Below, one piece after another: positions 39,101 to 52,199 of a stretch of DNA of 64,000 nucleotides; position 1 is the first letter of the stretch, and every line of letters begins with the position of its first letter. The notes beneath the pieces were generated by a model. It had not been told where the DNA came from, ran no database searches, and saw only the letters and a list, made by a program, of their open reading frames with translations. This DNA is from Opisthocomus hoazin (taxonomy: Eukaryota > Chordata > Aves > Opisthocomiformes > Opisthocomidae). The stretch is taken from contig NC_134454.1 in assembly GCF_030867145.1 (NCBI RefSeq), positions 45,708,320 to 45,772,319 of the forward strand. The letters run 5' to 3'. The position numbers and the translations under genes are program-made.

Positions 39101-41959
39101 GCATTACAAAGTTTATTGCTTTTGAGTATCTGGGAAAAGAGCTCTCTTTTGTCAGTTTTAGGGATCTTAAAATCAATTTTTTTTTTTCAATATGAGTACT
39201 TTTAACAGTATGTTTAATAACATCAGGTCAGCTGACTTCCAGAATCCAATCTGACCTCTTTATCCAAAAAGACTTTGTAATACCTTTAAAGTTAAGGAAG
39301 TAAAATATGGATTCTGCATCACTCCTATGAAATACAGAAGCACATTGGGAATCTAGATACCTCCATGTAGTTCATGCATTTTTCAGAACCAGAAAAGCTG
39401 TAGCTTAATTAAAAAAAAAAAAAAAAAAATTCCTTCTTTACAGTGAAGAGGTTTGGACTATCCTTTAACTTTTGTGACTTCTGAGCAGAAACAAAATGCC
39501 AGGTTTCTGCTAAAAGGAGATTCTAGTAAGCTAGTACAATCAATGATATCAAATTTTAGGAGAAAAAATAGTGAACCATCAAAAGGCCTTGAACTAGCAT
39601 TTAAAGACTCTGAACTAACTTAGGATGTTCTGGCTTCTAGAATTCATGGCAAGAAAATTAGTATAATTTTTGTTCCAAGAAAAAGTGACTCTCTTCACGT
39701 GAGATAAAATAAACTAGTCACAAGCTTTTAGTTCTTTACTCTTCAGGCTCCTGAAATAACAAACATTAATCCAACTGTGTACCTCAGTAAGGTAAGCTGG
39801 TCATGGTCAACCATGTGTAGGAATAACATTAATATCATTTTGAGACATAGGATGAATCAATAATTTCCTTCTAAACAGCTTTTTGCTCTGTCAACAGAAG
39901 GACAAAAGAAATTGCTTTACAATTTATGGTACTTGATACGTTTTAAGAATAGGTTTCAAATTATACATGCAATTCTCTGGAAGGTGTTAGCTAAAAGACA
40001 GAAAAAGTTCTTTCTTTTGCATTAAACACATTGTGAATAATGCTTTTTCTGATTAGAGGTTCAAGGTCTATGTTATTAAAGGAATTTCTAAAAGTAGTGT
40101 GATAGAATGTGTTACTTAAAAGGTATCACCATACTCTCACCACACACATTAGGATAAAAACTTTTTTCTTTAACAGATTTATTAAAAAAACTTTTTTTCA
40201 TTTTAGCAAGAGGAAATGTTTCAGAAAGGGAGGACAGAGGAGAAGAACGTAAATTGAAGACTTTTTAACTGATAGATCTTATTCAGCAAAACCCCCTCCT
40301 GCTGAACTGCTGAACTCTGTTTGCAGCAACCATTTACTGCTGTTTTGTTCAGAGCCATTGTCATAGAAAGGTAGAGATGATATTTAGAAGCCTGAGAGCA
40401 CCTCTCTCTAGAAAGGTTAAGTCACACCTGGTATATGATTTGCTGTTACCCAACAGACAAGTTAACAAAAATTTTAACAAAAAAACCCTCGAAGTTCTTC
40501 TGACCATTATTCAGTATAGAGGTGACTTTAGGGACTCAGAGAACACACAGGTTGACATATGGGAGATGTCTTCACCCTTCCAGTGGAATTAAAAGAGTCT
40601 GAGAAAGCACTGCAGAATGCGAAATGGGATTTAGTGGAAGAAATCACTTTTTTTACTACTTCTCTTCCCCCTTCCCCAGGAATTCCACACCCTAAATAAA
40701 GCAAGACATAATAATATATCAAATATAAACATATACAATTTATTGTATATAATAAAATTATTTAATGCTTTTGTTTGATCTTTGGAACTGGTCAGCTCTT
40801 TTTACATGGGTGGAGGCATATATATATATCTTTGATTTCATATGACCTATCTGCTACTGTATTTTTTATTGTTATTAGCCAGGTGGAGTTACTTGGATAA
40901 GAGTAACTTGTAGAAAAAACTTAACTCGGCAGGAGTATAAGCATGTATATTTTTTTCCTGTATAATTTACTGTGCTCTACTTATATGACTATTGGAATCT
41001 GTAAGATGATTATGATATATTTGATTTTTTTTTATTAAAAATTCTGTTTTAATTGAAATTCTATCCTTTTTTCAGAATGTTATGAAAATGTTACTGTGAG
41101 AAATGACAAATATACATAATACTCTGAATTCCTCTAAAGAGTGACTTAGGGAATTTGTTGCTTCATCTCTAAAGCCGTCTTCTAAATTCCATGTCCCATA
41201 AGTGAGAGTGGGCTTTCTTTCTAGACATTCAATGTTCTACACAGTTTCTATAAAATGCTTCTAGAATAATTTTTATGGCTTTCAAATTAATGCAAATATA
41301 TTATAATGATTAATTTCTTTAGTATTTATATATCAATTTTTTGTCCATCACTTGTAAGTGTTGCAAAAACTTGAAAGACATTTTTACTATTCTGGCTGAG
41401 TAGCTAAGAATTGACATAGCTGTGTAATTTTGCTGACTGTGCTTAGAATGCCTATAGAACACTTGCTAAGCTTTGGTAACATGATAGTTTTTAGAGTCCT
41501 TTGCCACTAATTTTGAAATAAATTACTTGCACCTGTATTGATTTTCATTTGGATTCCTGAGCTACAACCATTGTGATTAATATTTGAATTTAAGTAGAAT
41601 TTTCCTGAGCTATATTTGGATTGTTTTACTTAAAATACTTTTTACCAAAACATTTATTGTTTTATTAAATAGTTACTAAGGTTGTGGTGGATGTATTTAA
41701 GCATCTAAATGTCTACAGTTTTTTGATCATTGCTTTAAGTATTTGTTTTCTTAGCTTTTATTTCTTGCTCTTTGATGTTAGGTACATCTAGACAGCATAA
41801 CGCTTCACACAGATACTTCAGATACTCCTTGAATGAATAAGCTAGAACACCACAAACAGCATTTCTCATCTAATGTAGGGCTAATGGACAGCCACACTTC
41901 AAAACCAAAACTAGTATAGTGCTCTATTCTGCGTTCATGTAAGAGCCAAAGTAGACAGG
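33153..41959. other. Unassigned AT-rich DNA (8.8 kb)
   Basis: No gene or dispersed element recognised by eye. Contains a 19-base A run at 39,411-39,429. Frames of up to 108 codons (38,296-38,780) show no family motif. Confidence 0.5.
39411..39429 (+). repeat. Poly(A) run of 19
   Basis: Nineteen consecutive A. I looked upstream for a processed pseudogene that could own this tail and saw no aataaa at the right distance and no coding similarity, so it is listed as a homopolymer only. Confidence 0.9.
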
Positions 41960-42665
41960 GTCTGATTTTGGCACTGGGAATGGATAATTGTTAAATTTAC
42001 AGATAACACAAAGGGAAAGGATTGCCGGCACAGTAGGACTCAAAAGGGTGTTGAGAAACTGAAAAGTGTAAGGGAAAATGGCATGTTCTCTCAGAAAGGA
42101 AACTACCAAAGCAGAGATAAACATCCAAATACAAGATGCAGAACAACTGCTCAGGTTTGTAGAGAAGGTTTGTAGACTTGCTGGAGTCATGAACTGAATA
42201 CAAGGAACTCAGTGTTTCAGCAACATGCAAGGATCCACGAATATAGGAAGATTCTTGTAAAAGTGGATTTGGTTTAGAGGATTCATGAAGTAATCCTTGC
42301 CTCTCCTCCAGCAAACATTGTTTGGGGTATTGCACATAAAAAGTATGCACATGCATTGAAAAGAGTCCACAGAATTAGCAAGTACAGTTAATATTCTAAA
42401 ATTCAGAATTTATCAGGAAATTGGGTTTATTTGACTTAAAGAAACAGAGAGATTGTGCTTATACACAAAAAAGGCTCATCCTAAGAAGGGAACAGTGTTT
42501 TCTGCGGCAGAGATAAGAAGTGATGTCGTGACTTAATCATCCTTATGACAATTTGAGGTACCAGGAGAATATTTTAATAACAACTTTAAGTAAAAATAAT
42601 GCTTGTAATATGCCTGGGGAAACTGCAGACTCTGTCTTGGAGAAAGGGGCTTTCTAGGAACACCG
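41960..42665 (+). mobile_element. Ancient CR1-like LINE remnant
   Basis: Heavily decayed plus-strand similarity to CR1 ORF2. In order: aaatttacagataacacaaag, where FADDTK-type coding of CR1 would sit (about 41,993); aaaagagtccacagaattagcaag (about 42,358), resembling the ERVQR segment; ggaaattgggtttatttgacttaaa (about 42,417), resembling LGLF-LKK; and gcctggggaaactgcagactctgtc (about 42,612), resembling the [10 protein letters not shown] segment. The order and approximate spacing match the C-terminal half of ORF2. The reading frame is destroyed and no 3' octamer tail is visible. It would predate the other CR1 copies here. Boundaries are uncertain. Confidence 0.5.
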
Positions 42666-42808
42666 TAAGCTTAAATCTATTGAGAAGAAAGTCCAGGTTA
42701 TTCCACTCTCCTTTCCAGTATTTTGGAGGAAGGTGTTTTGTAGGAACACTGTAAACTTAAATCTGTTCAGAAGAAAGTCAAGGTTATCCCAGTCTCGTTT
42801 CCAGTTTA
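42636..42808. repeat. Diverged tandem duplication, 86-bp period
   Basis: Unit 1 (42,636-42,721) and unit 2 (42,722-42,808) align with period 86: taggaacaccgtaagcttaa versus taggaacactgtaaacttaa, and gagaagaaagtccaggttat versus cagaagaaagtcaaggttat. Differences are mainly point substitutions, so the duplication is old. It overlaps the end of the CR1-like remnant. Confidence 0.88.
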
Positions 42809-43410
42809 CTAAGTTCTTCTTTGATTAACTCCTGTTATTAGTAGTTGCTTGATCACAGTACTACAGAACACTTTCATACCTGTTATGCTTTGTGACTGTT
42901 CTGAACTTTCTCCATTTAAAAAAAAAATAAATTACGTTGTGAATGCTAGAACTGGGATTGTAATTGCAGTGCAACAGTGTAAAATGTATGGCTAGTATAT
43001 CCTGCAATTCTTTTTTCCTGAGATATTTACACATATCAGGAAAATATATGGGTATCTAGGTATATTATTGAGATGACTACCTTTGAGACTTTTCTCCAGA
43101 GATCATTCGTTCCAGCTAACGATTTTGTGCATGGGTTGTGTTTTTAATTCTGGTTCTGTTGAATGGGAATTAGATACCATGTGAAAAGAGAGACTTTCAG
43201 ATCTGTCACCCATCCTACTTCATTATTGCAGACTCTGGTTATGATGTTTTCAACAAAGAAAATATTTGTATAGTACAGTGGCAAGTAACAGTTCCTACAG
43301 AAACTAAAGTAATTACTGTTTTTTTTTAAATGTGCAGTTGCATTGTTAAGATTCATGAACTAGCTGGTTTAGTCTTTATAATACAATGTGATAACTGCGT
43401 ATCACTCAAA
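42809..43410. other. Unassigned DNA
   Basis: Nothing recognised between the 86-bp duplication and the LTR. Confidence 0.6.
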
Positions 43411-43415
43411 GCACT

Positions 43416-44049
43416 TGTCCTGGTTTTGGCTGCCATAGAATTAATTTTCCTCCCCATATGTGCAGTGTTTTGGATTTAGTACGAGAAGAGTGTTGATAAC
43501 ACTGATGTTTCTAGTTTTTAAGCAATTAAGGACTTTTTCCTATTTCCCTTGTTTGGCTAACAAGCAGGTGTGCAGAAGCTGGGAGGGAGCACGGCCAGGC
43601 GGCAAGCCCAAACTGGTCAATGGAAATATTCCACACAATAGACATCATGTTCAACTTATAAATGATAGTTGTCCAGGGGGACAGGAAGCTCTTTTCTGGA
43701 AGATTCAACTACCATCTTTTTTTCGGTGAGTTCTATCTTCTCTGTGAGTTTGATTTTTTTCCAGAGCTCCATGAAATCATAGAGTTCAATGTCCTGCAAT
43801 CACTGCTTGGGGACTAGCTACGCAATTGGCTGCCCCGCAGTGAGAAAAATTGTACTGAGTACAGCTTATTTTGCATAATCATTATTATTAGTAGTAATTC
43901 CTTTGTTGTCTTATTAAATTCTCTTTATTTCTGTCCACGAGTTTTACCTTTTGTCCATTTGTCCTCCCCATCCCACTAGATGGGAAGGGGAGCGGTGAAT
44001 GAGGGGCTGTCTTGTCCTTAGTTGCTGGCTGCCAGGTTAAATCATGACA
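43416..44049 (+). mobile_element. Solo LTR, ERVL-like endogenous retrovirus
   Basis: A 634-bp LTR starting tgtcctggttttggctgcca and ending aaatcatgaca (TG...CA). Flanking 5-mers are gcact (43,411-43,415) and gcatt (44,050-44,054), 4 of 5 identical, consistent with a 5-bp duplication that has since mutated. It contains a TATA-like cttataaat at about 43,655, a U5-like cacgagttttac, and the ccatcccactagatgggaag hairpin-like stretch near the end that is typical of this avian LTR type. It is of a different family from the LTR at 13,272. No internal viral sequence flanks it. The 89-codon frame inside (43,460-43,729) is incidental. Confidence 0.87.
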
Positions 44050-44054
44050 GCATT

Positions 44055-45894
44055 AAATTGATATGTCATGCAGTACCAACTCAAAATGCATTACAGAAAT
44101 GTATGGCATTAGCACTGTTATCTTATCAGCTAAGCTTGTATTCCCATCAGGAAAAAAACAAATCTACTTAATTTGACAAGGTCTGCTTTACCCTAAACTA
44201 GTGCTGATTGGCATTATTTATATTACAGTTATCGAAGTCTGAATCAAACTCTTACTAACCATTCTGCTATTTTGAGATTTATGTCACCCTATAATTACCT
44301 ACCTCATCCTGTTTGTCCTTTTAAATATTGACACTTCAGTAAGGTTTTTCCCTCCTCTATTAATTTTTGTCTTTTGTGAACACCTAAAGGCTTGCTGAGA
44401 GTAATATTAAAGTCAGACAGGCGAGCAAAAAAAAACCTGGATAAATTTTCTGAAAAACTTTACATAGTGAGTTTTTTAGCATATCTGCTTTACAATTTTA
44501 ACTTACTTCTAATATGTTCCTTAATTTCTGCAGGGTGGAAAGCAATTCATTATAGTATGTGCACATAATTGAAACCGGAAAATACTGTTAGATTGGATTT
44601 GCTGTACATAAAGTGGCCAATACCAGTCATGTGATATAGGAAGAGTGAAAAAATAAGTTCCAAAACTATGCCTGCTAATTCTACTTCACTTCTAAGCAGG
44701 GATGACACTTTTAGACAGTATATACTTTTTTTTTCCTTCTGCCTTTGGTCTTATGGATGTTATATAAAATGTTTAAAAATTTGCAGTGATTAATCACTCT
44801 GTGCTTCAACCCATTTTAGGCTTCTCATTGCACTCTTTATTTAAAAGGGCTAAGTTTTCAAGTTGGAAACAGTGAACATCAAGGGTTACAGTGGTTAAGA
44901 CTGGAAGTAGTTTTCATGACAGAGAGAAACTGTCACTATCTGAGCTTCTAATGCAGATATTATCCTATTTTCTTCTTTTTCTTCTGTGTGGAAGTCTCCA
45001 CATAGACAGGGTTGTGCTTCTTTTCCACCAGGGTTCTCTGCAAAACCTCCCAGTAGGAAAGAGAGTTCAGATTATTTTTTTTTTTCACTTTTGCAGAAAT
45101 ACAGGCACGTTTACATGGTGCCTGTGTGGAATAACAAATAAAGAAAGAAGTGGGATCATCAAAACCAGGAGGAAATATGTTTAGATAGCTTCAGATCTAC
45201 TATATCAACATCCCTTCAGGCTGGAAAGCACTTAGTTAGCTAATAACTTTTGTTGTGTATCTTTAGATAATTAATTTCTCCTTACCTGTGCAGCATTTAT
45301 ATCCTTGAGTGGCCTACTAAAGACCTCTGCAGTTCTGCGGTTATAGATGGAGACTGGCATGAAGGCTGGAGCCTTAGCAGGACAGAATGAGGAACGCGGA
45401 TGTTACCATGCTTCTGATACCTACCTCTTGTGCTCTGAGAGATAAAGTCAGCAGAGAAGGCTGTTTCGGTATCTGCACTGGAAGAGATGCTAAGTGAGGA
45501 AGGAGACAAGCCCTCAAAACCTTGATTAGACTAGAGGAAAAATAATCTTTCTAAACTGCTGGAGGTGGTAAGAACAAAAAATCCATCCATTTTAACTTCA
45601 AAACCGACATAAAACTAGCAGTTTAGTCTGTGTTTGAAACTTCGCAGAAATTCATCAGTATATTTTTAACAAAATTCAATTTTGAGTGTAAATCAAAGAT
45701 AGATGAAGCCACTGAAACAAATGACATATTTTTAGGGAGTTTTGGAGAATATTTTCTTGAGGGAAAGGTAAACAGTTGTTGTAGCAAGGAAAAACAATTT
45801 CAGGTCAGTAAATTCCAACCAATTAGATTTATTGCCAGCTAATGAACTTTGATTACTGCTTCTCATATTGGAGAACAAAAGCAAGAAAAAAAAT
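44055..45894. other. Unassigned AT-rich DNA
   Basis: No recognisable gene or dispersed element. Frames of up to 97 codons have no motif support. Confidence 0.55.
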
Positions 45895-47030
45895 CAACAC
45901 ACTAGCGGAAAACACTCTGTCTTCCCTCTGGACACCTCCCCTGATTCCTCCTGGTCACCCCTTCCCCTCACCGCTGGTTGAGCGCAGCCACTGGGGTTCC
46001 TACTCAGTGGCTCCAGTGTGGCGTCCTCCTTTGACCGCAGTCATACCTCCTTCTTGGTTGCCTCATGGTCCCTGCTTGGGCAGCAATTTGCTCCTTCCCT
46101 GCTTGGGGCTCTTGCCCTGCTCTGGGTTGAGAGTTTTGCTCCAGCATTTCTGCTGCTTCCTTCCCTCAAATATTTATTTTTTCTTGCTCACTCCTGCCTG
46201 GACACTGTGGCTCATGCCTTCTCCGTTTCTCAGTGTCCCTCCTGCTCTGGTGTCTCCTTTGTGTCTGCTCCTCTATGTCCTGCTTTCACATCATTTATTC
46301 TCTCTCTTCCAGCTCTGGTGTTTTTTTTCTCTGTATTTTCACCCTTTCTTAAATACATTTCTGCAGAGGCTTCAGAAAAAAGTCTGTCTGGATCAGCTTC
46401 AGTGCATGGTGAATGTGTTTTGCCCATTGTGGAGCCAGCTGAAACTGCTGTGTCCAGCGCAGGTCAGTTCCTGAACTCCTTCTGCAGACACCATCCCTAT
46501 AGCACCCAGCTACCAACACCTTGATAGTTACACCCACTGCAATATTATTATCTCAGTATTGGATGCTTATAATATGGTGTTAATTTCTCTGTAAAATGAT
46601 TTATGGTGTGTTGCAAGGTTATAGTTAGAAGCAAGGGTTTCTCCCTCCTCTACACTCTGCTTCTCTGCTCCTCCTCTCATGTCTGTTGTGGGAAGATATA
46701 AATATTTTCTTGTTGGGTTTCTTGGACAGTTTTTTTTTTTATTTAGGTGGCTTTCAACAGGGATTTCTACCAGGAAGACTGCTGACGAAGGAGCAGCAGG
46801 ACAACAGGGAACTGGGACCCTCCTACCTGCTGCTTAGTAGCCTCAGATCCTGTGCCTGGCACCGCTGCCTGCCCCTGCCATTCCTACCCTGGGCACCCAC
46901 AGACTGTGGGCACTGAACCAGCATAGTTGTGCTGAGAGAAAGGCAGGGAAAGGTGGGAGCTGGAAGAGGCCACAGGAAGGGAAAGTAAATTGCGTGGTGC
47001 AGAGCAAGGAAGGCTGAAACAACATGAATT
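45895..47030. other. GC-richer block, probable dispersed repeat of unknown family
   Basis: Composition changes abruptly from AT-rich to C/T- and CTG-rich at about 45,895 and back at about 47,030. A 210-codon plus-strand frame (45,842-46,474) overlaps a 168-codon frame in a second register (46,018-46,524). Both are dominated by Leu, Pro, Ser, Cys and Phe, as expected from a pyrimidine-rich strand, and they start or end outside any recognised domain. The texture (repeated ctcctgc, gctctgg and tggacac words) resembles dispersed avian repeat or LTR sequence. I cannot name the family or see clean TG...CA borders with a duplication. Confidence 0.5.
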
Positions 47031-50000
47031 AAATGCTGTAAGTATAGGTAGGCATAGTAAAATAATTTATATACCTATCGTGTTTTCTGTGATAGTATTA
47101 TCTGGGTTTTGTGTCTAGTTATTTTGGTATTCTGTAGTTTTAGAGTTTAATATTACTGTATTTGACAATAATTACAAGTATACATATGTGTGTGTGTATG
47201 TACCTTAAACAGATCTTTGCCTAAAAACTAGAACATAAAGTATCTAATAATTATAGTTTGATAAAAAGTTGCAACTTATACTCGAGTTTCTCTGCACTTC
47301 TTTAAAAAAATCTCATTAATGAAGTAAAAGTTAGAACAGCCCCTTCCTGCCCCAGCCTCTCAATGGTGATCTATTTAAAAGTTTTCAGAGTAAGTAGTTT
47401 CATAATACAGGTAAGAAAGTAATACTTCAGACAGAAACATAGAAGTTCAGTTGGGTTTTTTAACATATTGCAAAGGAATACCTGTAACAGAGGTTTTAAA
47501 TCTGAAGTGAGTTCTACTGAAACCCTTGCACGCTACCTAATGTATTTCTGTCATCAGATGGACTTTTCTTTCTGAAGCTCTGAACTTTTCTGTTTACCTT
47601 CTAAAGTTGTTGGTGCAATTTAGTCTGTTTATATGCCAAGATGCCAGAATCAAATGATGAAATGACTCTTACTTTATAACTCTGTGATTATTTTTTGTTT
47701 GCTTCGGTAGAACTAGCTACATGAACAGAGCAACAAATAACCAATCTAAGTAAATAAATTCACTTGAATTCTTTTGGTTCTGAGGTGGTATGATAGGCAG
47801 TGATGTATGTCAAAATGAAGGAAAGTAAAATAGCACAAATAGTTGCTTTATGTTTTACATCTAAAAGTAATTTTTAAACAAATTACTGAAAAGAATGGAA
47901 AACTGATGACATATTTCATGCTTGACGAGTAAAAGTCCTAAATTTAGTTTAATTCACCCAGAATATTATAAACATTCACTTCTGAACAAATAGGACACAT
48001 AGGAATGGAAAAATTATTTATTTTATAATGGGGGAATAGCTAAAACATCAGGTGACTTGGATTATCTGATAGCTTAGATGTAACTGGTCACTGAAAATTG
48101 TTAATGAAGAAAAATAAAGTAGACTAATACCTGAGCACCAGAAACTAAATCCAAGATTACATCAACTCAGAGTAGAGAAGGAAATCTTACATGACCTGAA
48201 CATGAGTACATTGTCTGTCATAGCTCAAATTCTAAATAAAGTAAAACTTATTAAGAATTGCTTGCTCAGCTGTTTGAAGAGGAGAAAGGGCAAGGATGAG
48301 CAAGGCAAGTAGAGATTTGTAAGGTGGTTTGGGACAACTAAAAAATAAGTCAATTTCTTAACAGATAAAATCCTTCAGAAAAAATAAACCGAAGGGCTCT
48401 GATTATAATCCGCATACTTAGAACACCAATTCTGATAAGGGAAATAACTGTAGTTGTGGACAGCTCATAAGACTTAAACATGTGCTTTAAATCAAGTGTG
48501 ATCATATCAAACAGACGTGGTATGCAGGCTGGTGCTCATGTAATAAATGTGATAGAATAAAACATGTTATTTTGGAATAGAGTATTAAGAGGAAGGAAAA
48601 CAGAATACGACACAAAAGAACTACTCAAGCATGCTATTTGGGTAATCTTGTGAAACCTGATTAAATTGTCACATATTACATTTTTTCTCATTACCAAAGA
48701 TGACTCTTTTCTGCTTGAATATAAGAACAATTTAGTAGATACTTGTACTTTCATTTACTAAATTATAAGTAATTGTATTTTTTTATTATTATTGTAATTA
48801 TGAATGATTGTTTTTGACAAGAACATATGTAAGATGCTTCTGAATTCTAGTTATACTACAGCTTATACTGGGTCCTGTTCCTTTTCCATAATGGCATGAA
48901 GCTAGTGTAATGCTGTGAAAGTAAGTTTAATTCTTCATCTGTTTGTTGAGGAACTTATGGATGTTCAGCCATAATATCCTGCATCCCATAATTTTTGAAA
49001 TTTTTGCTGAATTTGAATCATTTGGGCTATTTGTTGCAAATACAGGCTTAAGATTTGTGTAGGTATACTGTAATACTAATAAAATCCTGACCTACTGAAG
49101 TTGAATTTCTGTGTTAACAGAGTTGTTACGAATTTTAGACTTGAAACCTCATTTAAAAAAAAAAAAATTGTTGCTGTCTGCAGATAATGAGTTTGTCACC
49201 AAGACTGTTCATTATTTTGGAAGCATTAGAAGAAGTAAATTAATGGTGTCAGTCCTTTGCATTGTCTTAACCACACAGAAGGATCTTCTAGTAATTGTAC
49301 GCTGTCTATGTCCTCATTCAAAATGCATATGGTTGAATTCTTGAAAAAAATGATGTTTGCAATGGCAGCATCAGCTACTGGAAGAGCACAAGTCTTTTGA
49401 AAAACGTTTTAGAAAGAGACCAGCAAGTGCCTGTATAAGCAGACATACACCCTTCTTTTCCCTAAAAACTGAAATTCTTTCTATGGTGTGATATGTGTCA
49501 CGACAGCTGAAACTTAGTCAGGATATCAGCTGTACGACTGTAAAAGCAATATCCATCTGCCAATAAAAGATTGTATTTATAACTTTCTCTGTAACTTCAT
49601 GCTGATTTGAGCTCAGCAGAAGACTTGAGAAGGATAGGATTTGCCCCTGGCTTAGAGCTGACAGTAGGGTTGCAGCCTGATAATGCATGGTATTGGCTTC
49701 AGTAACGCATCTGAAGTAGTAATCTATTACCTGAACTGGGGTCTTTTACTATTCATGCTGTGTCACTTCTGTTGGAAGTAAGGCCGCCCAGGATGAAATT
49801 GGTGAAAAATTTATTTTAGTTTGAGGAAGATAAGCAAGAATGAGAATAATGAAATATGAAAAATCTAGATCAGAAAAAAACAATAAAACCTCCATTATGA
49901 TTCGTATTAAGGTGCCTAGAATTGGATCCTTTCTGTACACTAGCAGATGACAGATCAAGTACCTTAGCAAATATATGCAATGAGCAGAAACTACCATGCT

Positions 50001-51469
50001 TTCTTAATCGCATGCTGGCAACAGGCAAGAAGCTTTCACTTTATTCTAAAGGTGTCAGTCAGGGGTGTATTTGGTAGTAGCGGACAGCAGTCATATCAGA
50101 TAGTAATGACACTTCTATTGAAGGGCAAATTTGGAAAGAATAGCATAACATAATAATTTGACAGTGCCCTAGTATGAACTGTACAAATGCCAGCCAGTGA
50201 CTGTCTATTGACAGGAGAACACACTGCCCTTTTTTCACCTTTCATGAACTCTTATCTAAGATGAAGGCCACTTCAGGATAAGGTGAAAAAAATATTTACC
50301 AGTAACGTTACTTAATGTGCAATGGATGTCTCACTTATTTGCATCTACATGGGTAGCTGCTTTCTGATTATTGTAACAGTTTTCACTTGATTAAGGTTTC
50401 TGTTTTATTATGTTGCATATGATCTGTAATGAAAGAACAAACTGAAGTCTAAAATACGTACGGTTGCTCAGAGACTAAGAAGGAGCCAGTTGTTGGAAAG
50501 TTCTGCCTCAGTGGCAGCAGATCAGCTATCAGAAAGGGTTGACAACTCTTCCTACTACAGTTGTCCAGGGAGATGTAGTGATTTCCCACTCAGCAATGGT
50601 AAAATGACAGTCAATCTTCCCACTCCCCCCTGTTACTTTTGCTTAATCATAACCCATTGTGGAATCTTGGTATATATACAATGCTGTTGTTCTAATCTGC
50701 TGCTTTTTGCAACAATTTTGCACATTTGATAGTACCATATATGTGTAGTATAACAAACTTGGTGAGTTACAAATTATAACAAAAACTTGTGTTTGATAAA
50801 TCAGCCGGTTTACGTGATGTGAAATCTATGCTTACTGCAGCAGGATAAACTATGGTTACTAGTGTGTCAGTGTCCGGGTGTCCCATTCTCAAAAGTTTTA
50901 CAACAAATTTGAACTTGCAGAGCACATGCCTATGGAATCACTGCTATAGCATCTTTTTATATATGTTGTGGTTAAGCTTAGGTTAATTCAGTGCACCTAA
51001 GGGGAGTTTTCCTCCCCAATTAGCCAGATACAAAGTTGATGTACTCTAGGACAATGGGAAGCCAGTCCAGTAGGTGTGAAGCTGCTGCAGGTCCCTATCT
51101 CTGGGTCCAGCCAGCAGTGAGTCTGGGTGCATATAGCAGGCACATTCAGACTATAGAGACTTGGTTGACCACTAACACAATCAAGGCAGAATAACGATTT
51201 TACGGGCATCACATAGACATGAATGACACTCACATACACATTAAAAAAACAAAATATCTGATCCTGTTTTCCTCACCATTAATATTGCTAGTAGATCTGT
51301 ACTGAAATGTACCCACAATATCTTACATGGTTATCTTCAGGCACCCAGCCCCTAGACCCCTAGCCCTTCCAACATATAGTCATCAGACCTCTTGTTCTAC
51401 TCGCTGGTTAGTCCAGCTTGAATTTGCTCATGTCTTGCACCCAAACCCTTGTGGGTCTCTCTGGCAGCT
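47031..51469. other. Unassigned AT-rich DNA
   Basis: Mostly featureless. The last part (about 51,050-51,440) is slightly GC-richer and might be the other half of an LTR interrupted by the CR1 at 51,470, but this could not be shown. Confidence 0.5.
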
Positions 51470-52173
51470 GGCTCAGAAAGCAGTACAGTGGCAAACGACC
51501 TGGGGATGTTGGTCAACAGCTGGCTCTTTATGAATCAGCAGTGTGCCCAGGAGGCCAAGAAGGCCAACGGCATCCTGGCTTGTATCAGGAAGAGTGCGGC
51601 CAGCAGGAGCAGGGAAATGATCTTGCCCCTGTACTTAGCACTGATGAGTGAATACTGTGTTGATTTTTGGGCCCATGACTACAAGAAGGACATTGAGGTA
51701 CTGGAGCACTTCCAAAGAAGAGCAATGAGGCTGGTGAAGGGTCTAGAGAACCAAGTCTTATGAGGACAAACTGAGGGAACTTGGCTTATTTAGTCTGGAG
51801 AAGATGAGGCTGAGGGGGAGACCTTATCGCTCTATATGACTGCCTGAAAGGAGGTTGTAGCAAGCTGGGTGTCAGTCTCACCTCCCAAGATACAAATGAG
51901 ATGATGAGAGGAAATGGTCCCAGGTTACATCAGGGAAGGTTTAGATTGGATATTTGGAAAAATTTCTTCACCAGAAGTGTTGCCAAGCATGGGAACTGGC
52001 TACACAGGGAAGTGGTTGATGCACCATCCCTGGAAGTATTTAAAAGATATGTAGACGTAGCACTCAGGGACGTGGTTTAGCGGTGGACTTGACAGTGTTA
52101 GGTTAATGGTTGGACTTCATGATCTTAAGGGTGTTTTCCAACCTAAATGATTCTATGGTTCAATGATCCTATG
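51470..52173 (+). mobile_element. CR1 LINE, 5'-truncated tail
   Basis: Plus-strand end of CR1 ORF2 and 3' end. Recognisable coding pieces are [66 protein letters not shown] and, in other frames, the [17 protein letters not shown] segment. The 3' end reads cttcatgatcttaagggtg, then ttccaacctaaatgattctatgg and atgatcctatg. It belongs to the same general CR1 group as the copy at 21,699 (GATCTTAAGGGT-type tail). A one-base shift near 51,750 (tcttatgaggac) and later stops break the frame. Confidence 0.92.
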
Positions 52174-52199
52174 AAATAGAGTCTAATAAGAAGATAGAA

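Noticed and set aside
39320..39429. Processed pseudogene ending in a 19-A tail
   Set aside because: No coding similarity and no poly(A) signal 10-30 bp upstream of the A run; target-site repeats were not found.
45842..46524. Two long plus-strand frames (210 and 168 codons) as possible genes
   Set aside because: They overlap in different registers, consist mainly of Leu, Pro, Ser, Cys and Phe as expected from a pyrimidine-rich strand, and show no domain. The surrounding composition suggests a repeat.
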